From Spirosoma sp. KCTC 42546 (GTDB lineage: Bacteria > Bacteroidota > Bacteroidia > Cytophagales > Spirosomataceae): 64,000 nt of DNA. The position numbers and the translations under genes were made by a program. Below are positions 33,453 to 43,140 of the stretch, piece by piece. Each line of letters starts with the position of its first letter. The stretch's first letter is position 1. The notes below the pieces were generated by a model. That model did not search any database and had not been told where the DNA came from. It worked only from the letters and a program-made list of their open reading frames with translations. Location of the stretch: NCBI RefSeq assembly GCF_006965485.1, contig NZ_CP041360.1, positions 3,286,001 through 3,350,000 of the forward strand, written 5' to 3'.

Positions 33453-33809
33453 ATGGCTGATTTTGATCATCGAATCCTATTTGTGACTATCTACGCGGCT
33501 TTTAATGCACGGGCTATTGACGAGGTACTGGTTAATATGCATCCTGACGTCGATTGGCCAAACGGCTGGGAAGGAGGATGGGTAAAGGGGCATGATGCTG
33601 TGCGCGACTACTGGACCCGTCAGTGGAACGTAGTGAATCCGCGGGTTGAGCCACTACGCTGCGAAACCGATGTGAATGGCCAGATTGTTGTTGATGTTCA
33701 CCAGGTTGTAAAGGATCTGTCAGGTACTATTCTGGCAGACGGGATGGTACAGCATGTCTACCAACTGGAGGATGGGCTTATTCGGCGGATGGAGATCAGG
33801 GAAGTTTGA
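33453..33809 (+). CDS. NTF2-like (SnoaL-type) protein
   Basis: A 118-residue protein from ATG 33453 (an upstream ATG at 33441 adds four residues). It shows the NTF2-like cone pattern: an N-terminal helix (FVTIYAAFNARAIDEVLVNMHPDVDWP), GHDAVRDYWTRQW and a paired strand end (VQHVYQLEDGLIRRMEIRE). Members are small enzymes or binding proteins; the substrate cannot be told. It is isolated. Confidence 0.85.
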   Translation: MADFDHRILFVTIYAAFNARAIDEVLVNMHPDVDWPNGWEGGWVKGHDAVRDYWTRQWNVVNPRVEPLRCETDVNGQIVVDVHQVVKDLSGTILADGMVQHVYQLEDGLIRRMEIREV

Positions 33810-33841
33810 GTAAGTGCCTACTTTCCATCCGCCAGCAAGGG

Positions 33842-35869
33842 TTACTTTTGGATAACCGGAAACTGCGAAATCCGTAGAGTCGTGCATCCATAGGGAACCA
33901 GGCTAATTTCTTCTTCCTGTTCGGCTTTCAGAGTATAGATCGGGCTGTACGGAATTGGTCCAGCCATCTCGCTATAGAGTTGCCAGAACGGAATACGCTT
34001 CGCTTTTACCCGAATTTCTGAAGGGGCATTTTCCAGATTCCAGGGGTAATTTGTTATCGTTTCTTTGTTGATCACCTTTGTAGTTTGGGCTAACTGCTTA
34101 TCGGCTACGTCCAGTAATCCGAAGTTCCAGGGCGTGGTGGGACGAACCTCCGTATAGTGGTTACCGTAATTAATCGGGTCTTTGTCATTCTGGACACCGG
34201 TCGATTCTTCTCCCATTTTCAGCGCGTACGTCAGCGGGCCCCGTTCAATGGAAACGGAGTTTTCGTACCACTGATTTTTGAAGACGTGCATGGGCAGGCG
34301 CAATTCGACCACATCGCCCGATTTCCACGTGCGATTGATCACGACGATCTGATTACCTGCTGATGTTTTTAAAAGCGTACCGTTTACCGAAATACTGGCC
34401 TCCCTGCACCAGGCTGGAATTCGCAGGTGGAACGGAAATTTGAGTGGATTTGCAGACTTATCTGTCGTTAATGTAAACCGGATGAGGTCATTGAACGGGT
34501 AGGTAGTTTCTTCCGTGAAACTTACTTCATGGCCGCCCGCCACATAGGCCTTTACCTGACTGGGCGAATAAACCAAAGCCGCTAGACCCTGATCAGCGGT
34601 AGCATACCATAGGCTTTGGGTAAATTTGGGCCAGCCCTGGTGCATGTTGGCCGTGCAGCAAGGATAGCCCGTCAGCAAGCCCACGCAGCCATCGGTGCCG
34701 CCATGATTTTGATCGAAATTACGTACATGTCGCGTCAGCATGACCTGATTGGCCTGTTGAAAATACTGACGGCCCATAAAGTCATCGCTAACCTGAGCAG
34801 GCAAGGCATTAAAGGCGATTTTCTCCAACTGGTCGGCAAAGGATACGTTGCCCGTAATACCGACCATACTTTCCAGGCTAAACATCATTTCCACGGCCGT
34901 ACAAAGTTCAGACCCCTGGGTGGGATTGTTTCCATGCAGGGCTTCGTCGCCCCCGTACAGGCCATGGGCCATCCCATTGTACCGGCGGATGTCGGCAAAT
35001 CCTTTGGTTACGGCTTCCAGATACCTGGGTTCGGTATGCTGCTGGTAATAAATTATTGGCTCTTTAATTCCCTGAGCCAGGTTTACACAGTGAATACTGC
35101 CTAGTTGGGAGAGCATGTTGGTGTTCAGAAACCCGTTGGTATAATCGAAGGTTTGCTTGTGAAGGAGGTCGGCTAGTTTGAGCAGAAATGCATCGCCAGT
35201 TTGGTTGTAAAGCCAGTAAACAACCATCAGGTTATCGCCAGCCCGGTACCGCGCCCAGAACGTCCAGTGATCGAGCGGGTAGGTGGGGAGTTGCTGCAAC
35301 TGATATTTGAAGTAGTTGGTCATCAGCTTAATCACGCGAGGATCTCCGGTTGCCGAGTGGTACTGCTTCAGGATTTTTAGCATCACCATTTTAGGCCACC
35401 AGTCCTGACAATTATCGCGTTGCAGACCTGCCTCATGCGGATAATCTTTTAATGGACCAAAATAGCCATTGGGTTGCTGGCTGTTAATGGCCCACTCTAC
35501 CCAGGGTTTCGTTTTGGCAATCAGTTCTTTATCATCCAGCAGATAGGCGAGGGGCAACAGACCGTCGATCCAATACGGGCCCCGTTCCCACTGGTCACCA
35601 TCACCACCCAGCCAGCCATTCCGATTGCCCATCACGGATGGATAGAGCTCATCGAGACGCCCCGATGCCCCCGTCTTTTGCCGTAAAAGCATTTCTTTAA
35701 GCCAGCCATTAGCCTTGATAGCCCCCAGCGGTAACTCGATATAGGGATTGGGACGAAGTGGCTTTCGGTTGTTTAGATAGGTCCGGGAGGGAATGGGCTT
35801 ACCTAATGGCTGAGCACTTGTTTGGATGGCTATCAGTAAACAAAATAAACACAAAAGAGATGGGCGCAT
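33842..35869 (-). CDS. GH127-type glycoside hydrolase (beta-L-arabinofuranosidase-like), secreted
   Basis: A 675-residue protein with a signal peptide (LLCLFCLLIAIQTSAQ). The first 400 residues form the alpha/alpha barrel with WERGPYWIDGLLPLAYLLDD, GYFGPLKDYPHEAGLQRDN and the Cys pair in LLTGYPCCTANMHQGWPKF. In characterised GH127 enzymes, zinc-bound cysteines including one here act as the nucleophile. A beta-sandwich C-terminal part follows (FPFHLRIPAWCREASISVNG). It would release beta-linked arabinofuranose from plant glycoproteins or polysaccharides. It is divergent from the GH9 fusion gene next to it. Confidence 0.88.
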   Translation of the reverse strand: MRPSLLCLFCLLIAIQTSAQPLGKPIPSRTYLNNRKPLRPNPYIELPLGAIKANGWLKEMLLRQKTGASGRLDELYPSVMGNRNGWLGGDGDQWERGPYWIDGLLPLAYLLDDKELIAKTKPWVEWAINSQQPNGYFGPLKDYPHEAGLQRDNCQDWWPKMVMLKILKQYHSATGDPRVIKLMTNYFKYQLQQLPTYPLDHWTFWARYRAGDNLMVVYWLYNQTGDAFLLKLADLLHKQTFDYTNGFLNTNMLSQLGSIHCVNLAQGIKEPIIYYQQHTEPRYLEAVTKGFADIRRYNGMAHGLYGGDEALHGNNPTQGSELCTAVEMMFSLESMVGITGNVSFADQLEKIAFNALPAQVSDDFMGRQYFQQANQVMLTRHVRNFDQNHGGTDGCVGLLTGYPCCTANMHQGWPKFTQSLWYATADQGLAALVYSPSQVKAYVAGGHEVSFTEETTYPFNDLIRFTLTTDKSANPLKFPFHLRIPAWCREASISVNGTLLKTSAGNQIVVINRTWKSGDVVELRLPMHVFKNQWYENSVSIERGPLTYALKMGEESTGVQNDKDPINYGNHYTEVRPTTPWNFGLLDVADKQLAQTTKVINKETITNYPWNLENAPSEIRVKAKRIPFWQLYSEMAGPIPYSPIYTLKAEQEEEISLVPYGCTTLRISQFPVIQK

Positions 35870-36069
35870 AAAAGGTCGAGCAGATGAATCGTTTCCTGTA
35901 TCAGATGGTAAAGGAACAAATGACTAAAAATTACCATTTTGGGCTAGCCTACAAAACTTGACGACCGTTTGCACGGAAATTGGAGATGCAGGTTAGTCTT
36001 TTTGCTTATTTGTTGCCTAAAGGGTGGATTATGGTGTTGAATTGAATTAAATAGGAACATGAAGCTAGT

Positions 36070-38958
36070 ATGAGAGTTCGTCAAATTGCGGTTTCTGTTT
36101 TAAGCATGTTCGTTAGTCATGCGGTTTGGTCGCAAAGCCCTGTTAGTGGAACTGGAAGCCTCAGTTCCGGTGGACGAACCCGTACGTTCTCCTATCATTT
36201 ACCCACTAACCTTCCCAAAGACAATTTGCCAGTTGTTCTTGCCTATCATGGCGATGGTGGAACAGGGGCTTCCTTTCAAGCCTATGCCGGATTGGATGCG
36301 GTTGCCAATGCACAGAATTTCATTGTGGTCTATCCCGATGCCGTACCGGTAGGAGGGAGCCTTCAATTTAACAAATACGCCGATACAGCACCCGGATTTG
36401 GCACGGCTGGTGATGCAAACGGCCCCAATCCCGCTGACCCCAATGCGCCCGACGATGTATTGTTTACATCAGATCTGATTGACTATTTCGCTCAGAAATA
36501 CCGCATCAACCGAAATCGGGTGTATGTGACCGGCCACTCAGGAGGGGGCTATATGTGCTATTTCCTGAGTATGGCGTTGCCGACTAAAATTGCAGCTATT
36601 GCGCCTGTTGCGGCCAGTTTATGGGGCAACAACAAGTACCTAAACACCTACTTCTCCGCAACTACTTACAAACCCATCCCCGTTTTGCATATTCACAGTA
36701 AAGGTGATCCGACGGTAGATGCCCCCATCATTCCGTACCCAAAAACACCGGCTTACGTCTGGCCACTCTCAAATTACTCAGGCCTTAACTGCAATAACTG
36801 GAGTACATACTCAACCACGGCCGTTAACCCGAACGTAGATTCGTTAACCTTTTGTGGGTCCGGGAAAAAGGTGGTGCTATTGATGACAAAAGACGCTACC
36901 CATGGCTGGAGTTCGCAGTTTAACGTGGCACAAACGATCTGGAATTTTGTAAAAGCCTATCAGCTCAATTCGTTTCCAGAAGTTGATAATCACCTGAAAG
37001 TAGATCAGTTCGGCTATCTGCCATTGGCCCGGAAAACGGCTGTGATCAGCAGCCCGCAAACAGGCTATAATTCATCAGAAACCTTTACACCCTCCAGCTA
37101 TTATCAAATCCGCAAAGCCGCGAACGATGCCGTAGTGTTGCGGGGAACGCCAACAGCCTGGAATGGAGGAGCTACCCATGCTCAATCGGGCGATAAAGTC
37201 TGGTGGTTTGATTTTTCATCCGTTCAGGAAGCGGGCCAGTATTACGTCTATGATTCACTTCAGCATAAACGTTCCTACACCTTTGAGATCGGAAATACGG
37301 TCTACCAACCCGTTCTGAAGCAAGCTGCACGCGTTTTTTTCTATCAACGGAGCGGTTTTGCTAAACAGACACCCTATGCTCAGGCCCCCTGGACCGATGG
37401 CGCTGCGTTCCTGGGTACGCAACAGGATACCGATTGCCGACTCGTTAGTAACACGAGTGCGGCTACTTCGCTTGACTTACAGGGAGGCTGGTTCGATGCG
37501 GGCGATTACAATAAATACGTACCGTTTACCTACGGCCCACTTGTCGATATGCTCCTGGCTTATCAGGAGAATCCGGTAGCCTGGACGGATGATTTTGCCA
37601 TTCCGGAGTCGGGAAATGGGGTGCCGGATTTACTGGACGAAGTAAAATGGGAACTCGACTGGTTACGACGGATGCAGCAGCCGAATGGCTCGTTGCTTCA
37701 TAAAGTATCGGTCACGGATTTCAGTGCTACCTCGCCCCCCAGTGCCGATACGCACGTTCGTCGGTACGGAGCCGCCAGTACCGATGCCACGGCAACGGGG
37801 GCGGCTGTATTTGCGCTGGCAGCCATTCAGTTTAAATCGCTCAGTAACCCACAAATGCAGACCTATGGGAGCACACTTCAGGCCGCGGCCATCAGTGCCT
37901 TCAACTGGGCGACTGCCAATCCGGCCGTGCTATTTAACAACAATGGATTTCAGAGTGTTGCGGCTACCTATTCAGACCATGACCGATTAGCACGTCGGGT
38001 TGCCGCAGCTGCTTTTCTGTTTGTACTCACCGGCGACAATACGTACAAGACTTTTTTTGATGCGAACTACAGCCAGATTCACCTGCTTCAGTGGGGATTT
38101 GCCTACCCATTCGAGGCAACCTATCAGGATGCCTTATTGTATTATGCCCGCGCTCCGGGCGCTACGGCCAGTGTCAAAAATGCGATCTTATCGACCTATA
38201 CAGCCAGTCTGAAAACGACGAATTCGGATAACCTGCCTGCTTACCTGAATCAATCCGATGCGTACCGGGCTTTTCTGAGCAATACCAATTACACCTGGGG
38301 TAGTAATGAGACAAAAGCTCACCAGGGGAATATGTTTTTTTCGATGAATACCTACAATCAGGATGCCGTCAACAAAACGAATTACCGGGATGCAGGCATG
38401 GGTTTTATTCATTACCTGCACGGTGTGAATCCTACGGCCTATTGCTACCTGACGAATATGGGCACTTATGGAGGAGAGTTTTCGGCGCCAACCATGTACC
38501 ACTCCTGGTTTGGCGATGGTACCGTTTTTGATTTTAATCCGCCACCGGCCTATCTGATGGGCGGTGCGAATCCTACCTACGCACCCGATGCGGCATATTC
38601 AGGGCCACTAATTAGCCCTCCGCAAAACCAACCCATTCAGAAATCCTATAAAGCCTGGAATACCAGCTACCCAGAGAACTCCTGGCAGCTAAATGAACCC
38701 GCCATTTATTCGCAGGGGGCTTATTTACGACTGCTTGCTCAGTCAATATGTTATACGGATGTGGTGACCAGTGTAAAATCGGGTAGTTGGAATGATCCTT
38801 TTACCTGGGCGTGTGGTCGAATTCCGTCAATTACTGATCGCGTGAGTATACAATCATCACACATTGTTACAGTCGATGCCGTCGTCAACGCTAAAAAGCT
38901 GGAGTTGAAAGGGAAGCTAACCTATACCAATGGAAGTAAGCTCAATATAGGTAACTAA
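36070..38958 (+). CDS. Secreted fusion of CE1-type esterase and GH9 glycoside hydrolase
   Basis: A 962-residue protein with a signal peptide. Domain 1 (about 25-300) is an LpqC/feruloyl-esterase-like hydrolase: oxyanion region LAYHGDGGTGASF, nucleophile Ser157 in TGHSGGGYMCYF and a C-terminal His in KDATHGWSSQ. Domain 2 (about 315-410) is the N-terminal Ig-like domain of GH9 (VDQFGYLPLARKTAVI). Domain 3 (about 415-895) is the GH9 barrel with GGWFDAGDYNKY near 473 and the general acid Glu in NEPAIYSQGAY near 874. A short G8-like beta segment ends the protein (SGSWNDPFTWACGRIP). It probably removes ester side groups and cuts beta-glucan chains together. Confidence 0.9.
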   Translation: MRVRQIAVSVLSMFVSHAVWSQSPVSGTGSLSSGGRTRTFSYHLPTNLPKDNLPVVLAYHGDGGTGASFQAYAGLDAVANAQNFIVVYPDAVPVGGSLQFNKYADTAPGFGTAGDANGPNPADPNAPDDVLFTSDLIDYFAQKYRINRNRVYVTGHSGGGYMCYFLSMALPTKIAAIAPVAASLWGNNKYLNTYFSATTYKPIPVLHIHSKGDPTVDAPIIPYPKTPAYVWPLSNYSGLNCNNWSTYSTTAVNPNVDSLTFCGSGKKVVLLMTKDATHGWSSQFNVAQTIWNFVKAYQLNSFPEVDNHLKVDQFGYLPLARKTAVISSPQTGYNSSETFTPSSYYQIRKAANDAVVLRGTPTAWNGGATHAQSGDKVWWFDFSSVQEAGQYYVYDSLQHKRSYTFEIGNTVYQPVLKQAARVFFYQRSGFAKQTPYAQAPWTDGAAFLGTQQDTDCRLVSNTSAATSLDLQGGWFDAGDYNKYVPFTYGPLVDMLLAYQENPVAWTDDFAIPESGNGVPDLLDEVKWELDWLRRMQQPNGSLLHKVSVTDFSATSPPSADTHVRRYGAASTDATATGAAVFALAAIQFKSLSNPQMQTYGSTLQAAAISAFNWATANPAVLFNNNGFQSVAATYSDHDRLARRVAAAAFLFVLTGDNTYKTFFDANYSQIHLLQWGFAYPFEATYQDALLYYARAPGATASVKNAILSTYTASLKTTNSDNLPAYLNQSDAYRAFLSNTNYTWGSNETKAHQGNMFFSMNTYNQDAVNKTNYRDAGMGFIHYLHGVNPTAYCYLTNMGTYGGEFSAPTMYHSWFGDGTVFDFNPPPAYLMGGANPTYAPDAAYSGPLISPPQNQPIQKSYKAWNTSYPENSWQLNEPAIYSQGAYLRLLAQSICYTDVVTSVKSGSWNDPFTWACGRIPSITDRVSIQSSHIVTVDAVVNAKKLELKGKLTYTNGSKLNIGN

Positions 38959-38965
38959 CATTGCC

Positions 38966-39010
38966 AAACCTCCCAGTTCGCATCTATAAATGCTGACTGG
39001 GAGGTTTGTT
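38966..39010 (+). terminator. Terminator after the GH9 fusion gene
   Basis: AAACCTCCCAGT (38966-38977) pairs perfectly with ACTGGGAGGTTT (38996-39007), a 12-bp stem. The T run is short on the plus strand. It is convergent with the gene at 39033-39368 and may serve both. Confidence 0.75.
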
Positions 39011-39032
39011 AATAAATAATTGGTTTGTTCGC

Positions 39033-39368
39033 CTACTCGTGCGTAGCTACTATAGAGGAGGGCTCAGGCACTTTATCAACAAGGTCAATTTTCTCTACAG
39101 ATACAACCAGTGTAGCCAGCGCATTTTTAGAACGTTCGTCAACCATCAGGACCCAGTCTGTTTTCACAATACGGTGGGTTTTATGGCCAATGGGATTATG
39201 TACAGTTGCGTTGGTGGCCTGCCGACGAGCCAGTGTCATGTTAATCGTATCACCTTCTTTGAACGTAGGCACAAAGCTGAAATAGCCATCTGCCACAACA
39301 TTGCCTGCCTTGTTCTCAGAACCGGACTCGTAAAATATAACCTTCAGGTTTTCGGATTGATTGCTCAT
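39033..39368 (-). CDS. Hypothetical protein
   Basis: A 111-residue soluble protein with a beta-rich pattern (LKVIFYESGSENKAGNVVADGYFSFVPTFKEGDTINMTL) and a C-terminal strand-helix (DWVLMVDERSKNALATLVVSVEKIDLV). The family is not recognised. It is the last gene before tRNA-Arg and is transcribed away from it. Confidence 0.6.
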   Translation of the reverse strand: MSNQSENLKVIFYESGSENKAGNVVADGYFSFVPTFKEGDTINMTLARRQATNATVHNPIGHKTHRIVKTDWVLMVDERSKNALATLVVSVEKIDLVDKVPEPSSIVATHE

Positions 39369-39494
39369 GTGGGGGTAGTAGGATTAAAGGTACTAACACG
39401 TACCTAACAGCCTGGCCCTGGTAAAAGTTATTAGTTTCGTTTCGATACAGCAGGTTTCGTAAACGGTAACGTAAATAACATTGGTAGCCGGTTT

Positions 39495-39526
39495 TTTGCA
39501 AAACAAGCGCAATCGGCGTACTTTTG
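39495..39526 (+). promoter_or_regulatory. Promoter of tRNA-Arg
   Basis: TTTG at 39495-39498 and TACTTTTG at 39519-39526 fit the -33/-7 boxes with 20 bp between them. The tRNA starts 14 bp after the -7 box. Confidence 0.72.
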
Positions 39527-39539
39527 CGGCTATAAAGAG

Positions 39540-39613
39540 GGTCCCGTAGCTCAGCTGGATAGAGCATCTTCCTTCTAAGAAGGCGGTCATTGGTTCGAAT
39601 CCAATCGGGATCA
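39540..39613 (+). tRNA. tRNA-Arg (TCT)
   Basis: A 74-nt tRNA. The acceptor GGTCCCG pairs with CGGGATC (one G-U), the anticodon loop CTTCTAA carries TCT, and the T arm is ATTGG-TTCGAAT-CCAAT. Its last 16 bases plus one more recur at 43376-43392, marking an integration site. Confidence 0.95.
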
Positions 39614-39624
39614 CATTGATAATC

Positions 39625-39657
39625 AGTCAGTTAGCTTAATGGCTAACTGACTTTTTT
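39625..39657 (+). terminator. Terminator after tRNA-Arg (inside the island)
   Basis: AGTCAGTTAGC pairs perfectly with GCTAACTGACT (11 bp) followed by six Ts. A different terminator with related words follows the attR copy, probably the original one of this tRNA. Confidence 0.85.
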
Positions 39658-39743
39658 ATTGACGGTTTAAATAATGGTTTAAACAAGTGTATTTCACATA
39701 CGGGAAGATGCTCCTACTAAACTTACTATTAAATTAAACAGCT

Positions 39744-39980
39744 ATGCACTGTACATTATTTGAGCCGCTAAACCTTAATGTCGGTGACACTATTTGGATT
39801 TTGAACAAAAGAGGGGAAGGCACCAATGGTAGGTATATAGGCGGTTATAATAGAACTCATAAAGTGTTTCAGTTCGCAAATTTCAGCAACGGTCAAACAG
39901 AATTGTTATCGGTAGATAAACTGCAAAGGATAGAGGTAGTACAAAGTAGACTTGCAACAAAACACTGGACAAATTTTTAA
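39744..39980 (+). CDS. Small hypothetical protein, possibly with altered C-terminus
   Basis: A 78-residue protein with an SH3-like or KOW-like beta pattern (LNVGDTIWILNKRGEGTNGRYIGGYNRTHKVFQFANF). The last residues (LATKHWTNF) probably come from the end of the decayed IS3-type element, which starts about there, so the original protein may have ended differently. The family is not recognised. Confidence 0.5.
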   Translation: MHCTLFEPLNLNVGDTIWILNKRGEGTNGRYIGGYNRTHKVFQFANFSNGQTELLSVDKLQRIEVVQSRLATKHWTNF

Positions 39981-41200
39981 GCAACCTTTTGTAGTCGCCC
40001 ATTATAATAGTCAAAAGGGGAAAGATACCCCAGCGCCGAATGCCTTCGTTGGCGATTGTACCGCACGGGCGGCCCTGCAAATCTCTATGTACTCAAAAAC
40101 AGCTTGTTTAGCTATGGCTTGCGTTTGGAAATCCTGCTGATACACCAACTCTGACTTGAGGCTTTTGAATCGGATCGATCGCCGAAGCGAAAGCTTTCCG
40201 CCACTGCATTATCCCAACACTTACCTTTTTCGCTCATGCTTTGTACAACTAGCGGGTATTTTTTCAATAGTTTGGTAAAGCTATAACAGGCATACTGCAC
40301 TCCTCGATCAGACCGGGGCGCCGGAGCGATGAAAGATTAAGGTCCGCTCGATAGGCCGCTTTTTAATGGCCATCTGCCAAGCCGGGATAGTTGTTTCAGC
40401 AGCCCTCATGGACGTACTCAAGGCCCAACCGCTCCGGCGGCCCGGCAATCACTTTTCGATCATACAAATCCATAATCATAGTCAGATACAGCTAGCCTTC
40501 CCCTGTACGGATATAGCGGGGCCGCCCGTGCGGTCAGATCCGAAACCCAGGCCAGGCCCGGTTTTACCGGATTGAATTGGCGGTTCAAATGGTTTTCTGC
40601 TACTGGGTAGGCGTGCTTTGAATCTGTAGTGGTGACCACATACTTCTTCTGAATGACGCTTTTGAGATTAGCCTGCCTAATGAGTCTAGCCACTCGGGGC
40701 CGGGATACCTTTACACCCTGGGCCCTCAGATCTCGAGTGATTTTGGGGCTCCCATACCGGCCTTTACTGGCCGTGAATAAGTTACTAATTAATTGAGTGA
40801 TAGCTTCATTCTCACGTGCCCGTTTGGTGGGTCGTTGGGCTAGCCAATAATAATAGCTACTACGGTTTACTTGTAGTACTTTACACATCCGCACCGGCGG
40901 ACCGGTCTCAACGGGGGACTCAACTTGGTGAGCTTTTATAAATCCAACTATTTCCCGTCGCTCCTGGAGAAGATGCCGACCGCCTTTTTTAGAATATCAC
41001 GTCGCTTCGGCGATCCGATCTAATTCAGCCTGTTTGAGCTCCTTTTTTAGGCGTATTATTTCTTGTTGCTCTTGGTTCACCTGGGCCTGGCTAACGGCTA
41101 GGGTGCCTTGAGCAATCACTCGTTCTTTGCGCCACCTGGTTAGAATTTATGGGGTTATCCCCAACTCATCAGCGGTTGTCTTCAGAGAGCCTTTTAGATT
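39977..41200 (-). pseudogene. Decayed IS3-family transposase (OrfA and OrfB remnants)
   Basis: The minus strand carries, in order, an OrfA-like coiled-coil segment (TRWRKERVIAQ, RLKKELKQAELD, with in-frame stops), the OrfB start (MCKVLQVNRSSYYYWL at about 40890), SKGRYGSPKITRDLR and KPGLAWVSDLT. The frame then breaks near 40520. The core resumes as [17 protein letters not shown] near 40220 and ends with RRHSALGYLSP near 40030. All parts of the IS3 DDE transposase are recognisable, but several frameshifts and stops make it non-functional. It lies between the small gene and the surface-protein gene of the tRNA-Arg island. Confidence 0.85.
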
Positions 41201-41203
41201 CAA

Positions 41204-42943
41204 TTATGGTTTAGTTTGGCGTTCAACGCGGCTCTCTAATTGCTCAATTCGTTTCTGTTGCTGAATCATGTACAACGTCAGTTCCTCAATTTTTTCCAGC
41301 AACGTAGCATTCATTTTGACTAGGTCAATTCCTTCTTTGACTAATTCAGTAGCCGACGGTACACCGGGTAAGTGTCCCTGCTCACGCACATAGTTTGCTA
41401 CTGAGTCCAGCGGGCGGAGTTGATAGGTTGGTGAAAAGACTTTGTCGCTCCACTCAGTTACATTGCTGATACGTAGCTGATAGCGGGCCTTGATTACGTC
41501 GCCCCGTTCATTTACGGTTAGAAATTGATCCGTATGCTGGGTAGTAGGGCTGTTGGTCGTTAAATCGGCCAGTCGTAAGCCAGATACGTTCGGTTGGCCA
41601 CTACTGATATGTAGCCGTGCGGTTGGGGCAGTAGTGCCAATACCGACGTTGGCCTGATTGCCTATCACCACTGCATTACTGACTGTAACGCGGGCACCGG
41701 CACCAATAGCTGTTGCATGGTGTAAGGCCATGGATTCCGCACTTGCCTGATGACCGATCATTGTGTTGCTGGTTCCTGCCCACTGACCTCCACCGGCCTC
41801 ACCGCCAATAATTACATTGTGTCCTCCTTTCCCATCACCTGCCTGAGCGTTATAGCCCATCAATACATTATCATCGCTGGTAGTGATGGCTGTACCTGAA
41901 TTGGGACCAATGATGATGTTATTGTTGCCCGTTGTATTATTGTAGCCTGCACCAGTGCCAACAAAGGTATTATTGTTGCCGAGTGAATTATTATAACCCG
42001 CAGATTGGCCAACAAAAGTGTTAGATAAACCCGTGTTATTAAAATATCCTGCATTAGATCCAATAAACAAATTTCGGGTGCCCGTTGAATTGCTATAACC
42101 TGAACTGTAGCCTATAAATGTATTCCAAGAACCTGATGCATTAGAATACCCTGCATTACTGCCCAAAAAAGAATTGTTAGAGCCTGTATTGGTACCTATT
42201 CCTGCCAGACTACCAACATATACATTTTCACTACCGGTTGTGGAACTTGAACCCGCAGAGGTTCCGACAAATGTATTGCGTACACCTGTCGTATTACTAT
42301 GGCCTGACAAAACACCCAAAAAAACATTACTGTAACCGGTTGTATTGGCATCTCCTGACACATTTCCAAAAAACACATTGCTGTAACCCGTAGTGTTATT
42401 ATAGCCTGCCTTTCGCCCTACAAATGAATTTCCAAAGCCAGATGTGTTCGTAAACCCTGCAGAGCTACCCACGAACGTGTTCTCGATGCCATCAAAATTG
42501 AATAGCCCAGCATTAGCTCCTATAAATGAATTGTCATTACCTGTTCTGTTAGTATTGCCTGCTGACCGTCCTAAAAAGACGTTGCTGTAGCCACTGGTAT
42601 TATAGAACCCTGCATTTCCTCCCACAAAAGTATTGCTTCCGCCCGTTGTATTAGAATATCCTGCAGCAACTCCTAAAAAAGCATTGCCTCCACCTGTAGT
42701 AGTAAGGCGTCCTGCATTAAACCCATAAAATACATTATCTGTGCCACTGGTTAGAGAATAACCCGCGTAAGCACCGGTAGCTGTGTTGTCTTGACCAGTC
42801 AGACTGGTATTTCCGGCATTTATACCTACTAATGTGTTAAACTGACTAGGAGAGTTTGTTGCGGGCGAAGTGGCTACATAGTTATTCTGTGCTAACAAGG
42901 GGAAACCGAATAAAAGTGGAAATAAGTAAAATATTTTTTTCAT
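41204..42943 (-). CDS. Secreted surface protein with about twenty 17-residue YadA-head-like repeats
   Basis: A 579-residue protein with a signal peptide (MKKIFYLFPLLFGFPLLAQ). From about residue 35 to 400 it is a tandem array of 17-residue units of the type G-x-x-N-T-F-V-G-x-x-A-G-Y-x-N-T-T, a left-handed beta-roll pattern like the YadA head and related trimeric adhesins or tail-fibre stalks. A short transition contains VGIGTTAPTARLHISSG. The C-terminal 100 residues (WSDKVFSPTYQLRPLDSVANY, GHLPGVPSATELVKEGIDL) end in a coiled coil, as in many Bacteroidota fibre-like proteins. A role in adhesion or surface display is likely. It lies in the tRNA-Arg island. Confidence 0.85.
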   Translation of the reverse strand: MKKIFYLFPLLFGFPLLAQNNYVATSPATNSPSQFNTLVGINAGNTSLTGQDNTATGAYAGYSLTSGTDNVFYGFNAGRLTTTGGGNAFLGVAAGYSNTTGGSNTFVGGNAGFYNTSGYSNVFLGRSAGNTNRTGNDNSFIGANAGLFNFDGIENTFVGSSAGFTNTSGFGNSFVGRKAGYNNTTGYSNVFFGNVSGDANTTGYSNVFLGVLSGHSNTTGVRNTFVGTSAGSSSTTGSENVYVGSLAGIGTNTGSNNSFLGSNAGYSNASGSWNTFIGYSSGYSNSTGTRNLFIGSNAGYFNNTGLSNTFVGQSAGYNNSLGNNNTFVGTGAGYNNTTGNNNIIIGPNSGTAITTSDDNVLMGYNAQAGDGKGGHNVIIGGEAGGGQWAGTSNTMIGHQASAESMALHHATAIGAGARVTVSNAVVIGNQANVGIGTTAPTARLHISSGQPNVSGLRLADLTTNSPTTQHTDQFLTVNERGDVIKARYQLRISNVTEWSDKVFSPTYQLRPLDSVANYVREQGHLPGVPSATELVKEGIDLVKMNATLLEKIEELTLYMIQQQKRIEQLESRVERQTKP

Positions 42944-43140
42944 TGTATAGAGGCATTGGTTTAGTTGATTCTTAAAATAGCTTCGGCGTTTTTTAGCGCA
43001 AATATGTTGCCATAAAACTTGAGTGTTACATTATTAAAGTAAACTATTTAGGTAATTACGTGCCCAAACTTGTACTTAGAACAAAGAAATAGTGTAGTAC
43101 AGGCACATGGGGTGTTCAATTGATTGGCAGATAAAAAAAT

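Noticed and set aside
34616..35104. 162-codon plus-strand ORF inside the GH127 gene
   Set aside because: It is the shadow of a strongly supported GH127 enzyme on the other strand.
39393..39614. Minus-strand ORF over tRNA-Arg (starts MIPIGFEPMTAF)
   Set aside because: Same artefact: antisense translation of a tRNA.
41204..42943. CRISPR-like periodicity (about 51 bp)
   Set aside because: The period is that of a 17-residue protein repeat in an open frame; there are no spacers of unrelated sequence and no cas genes.
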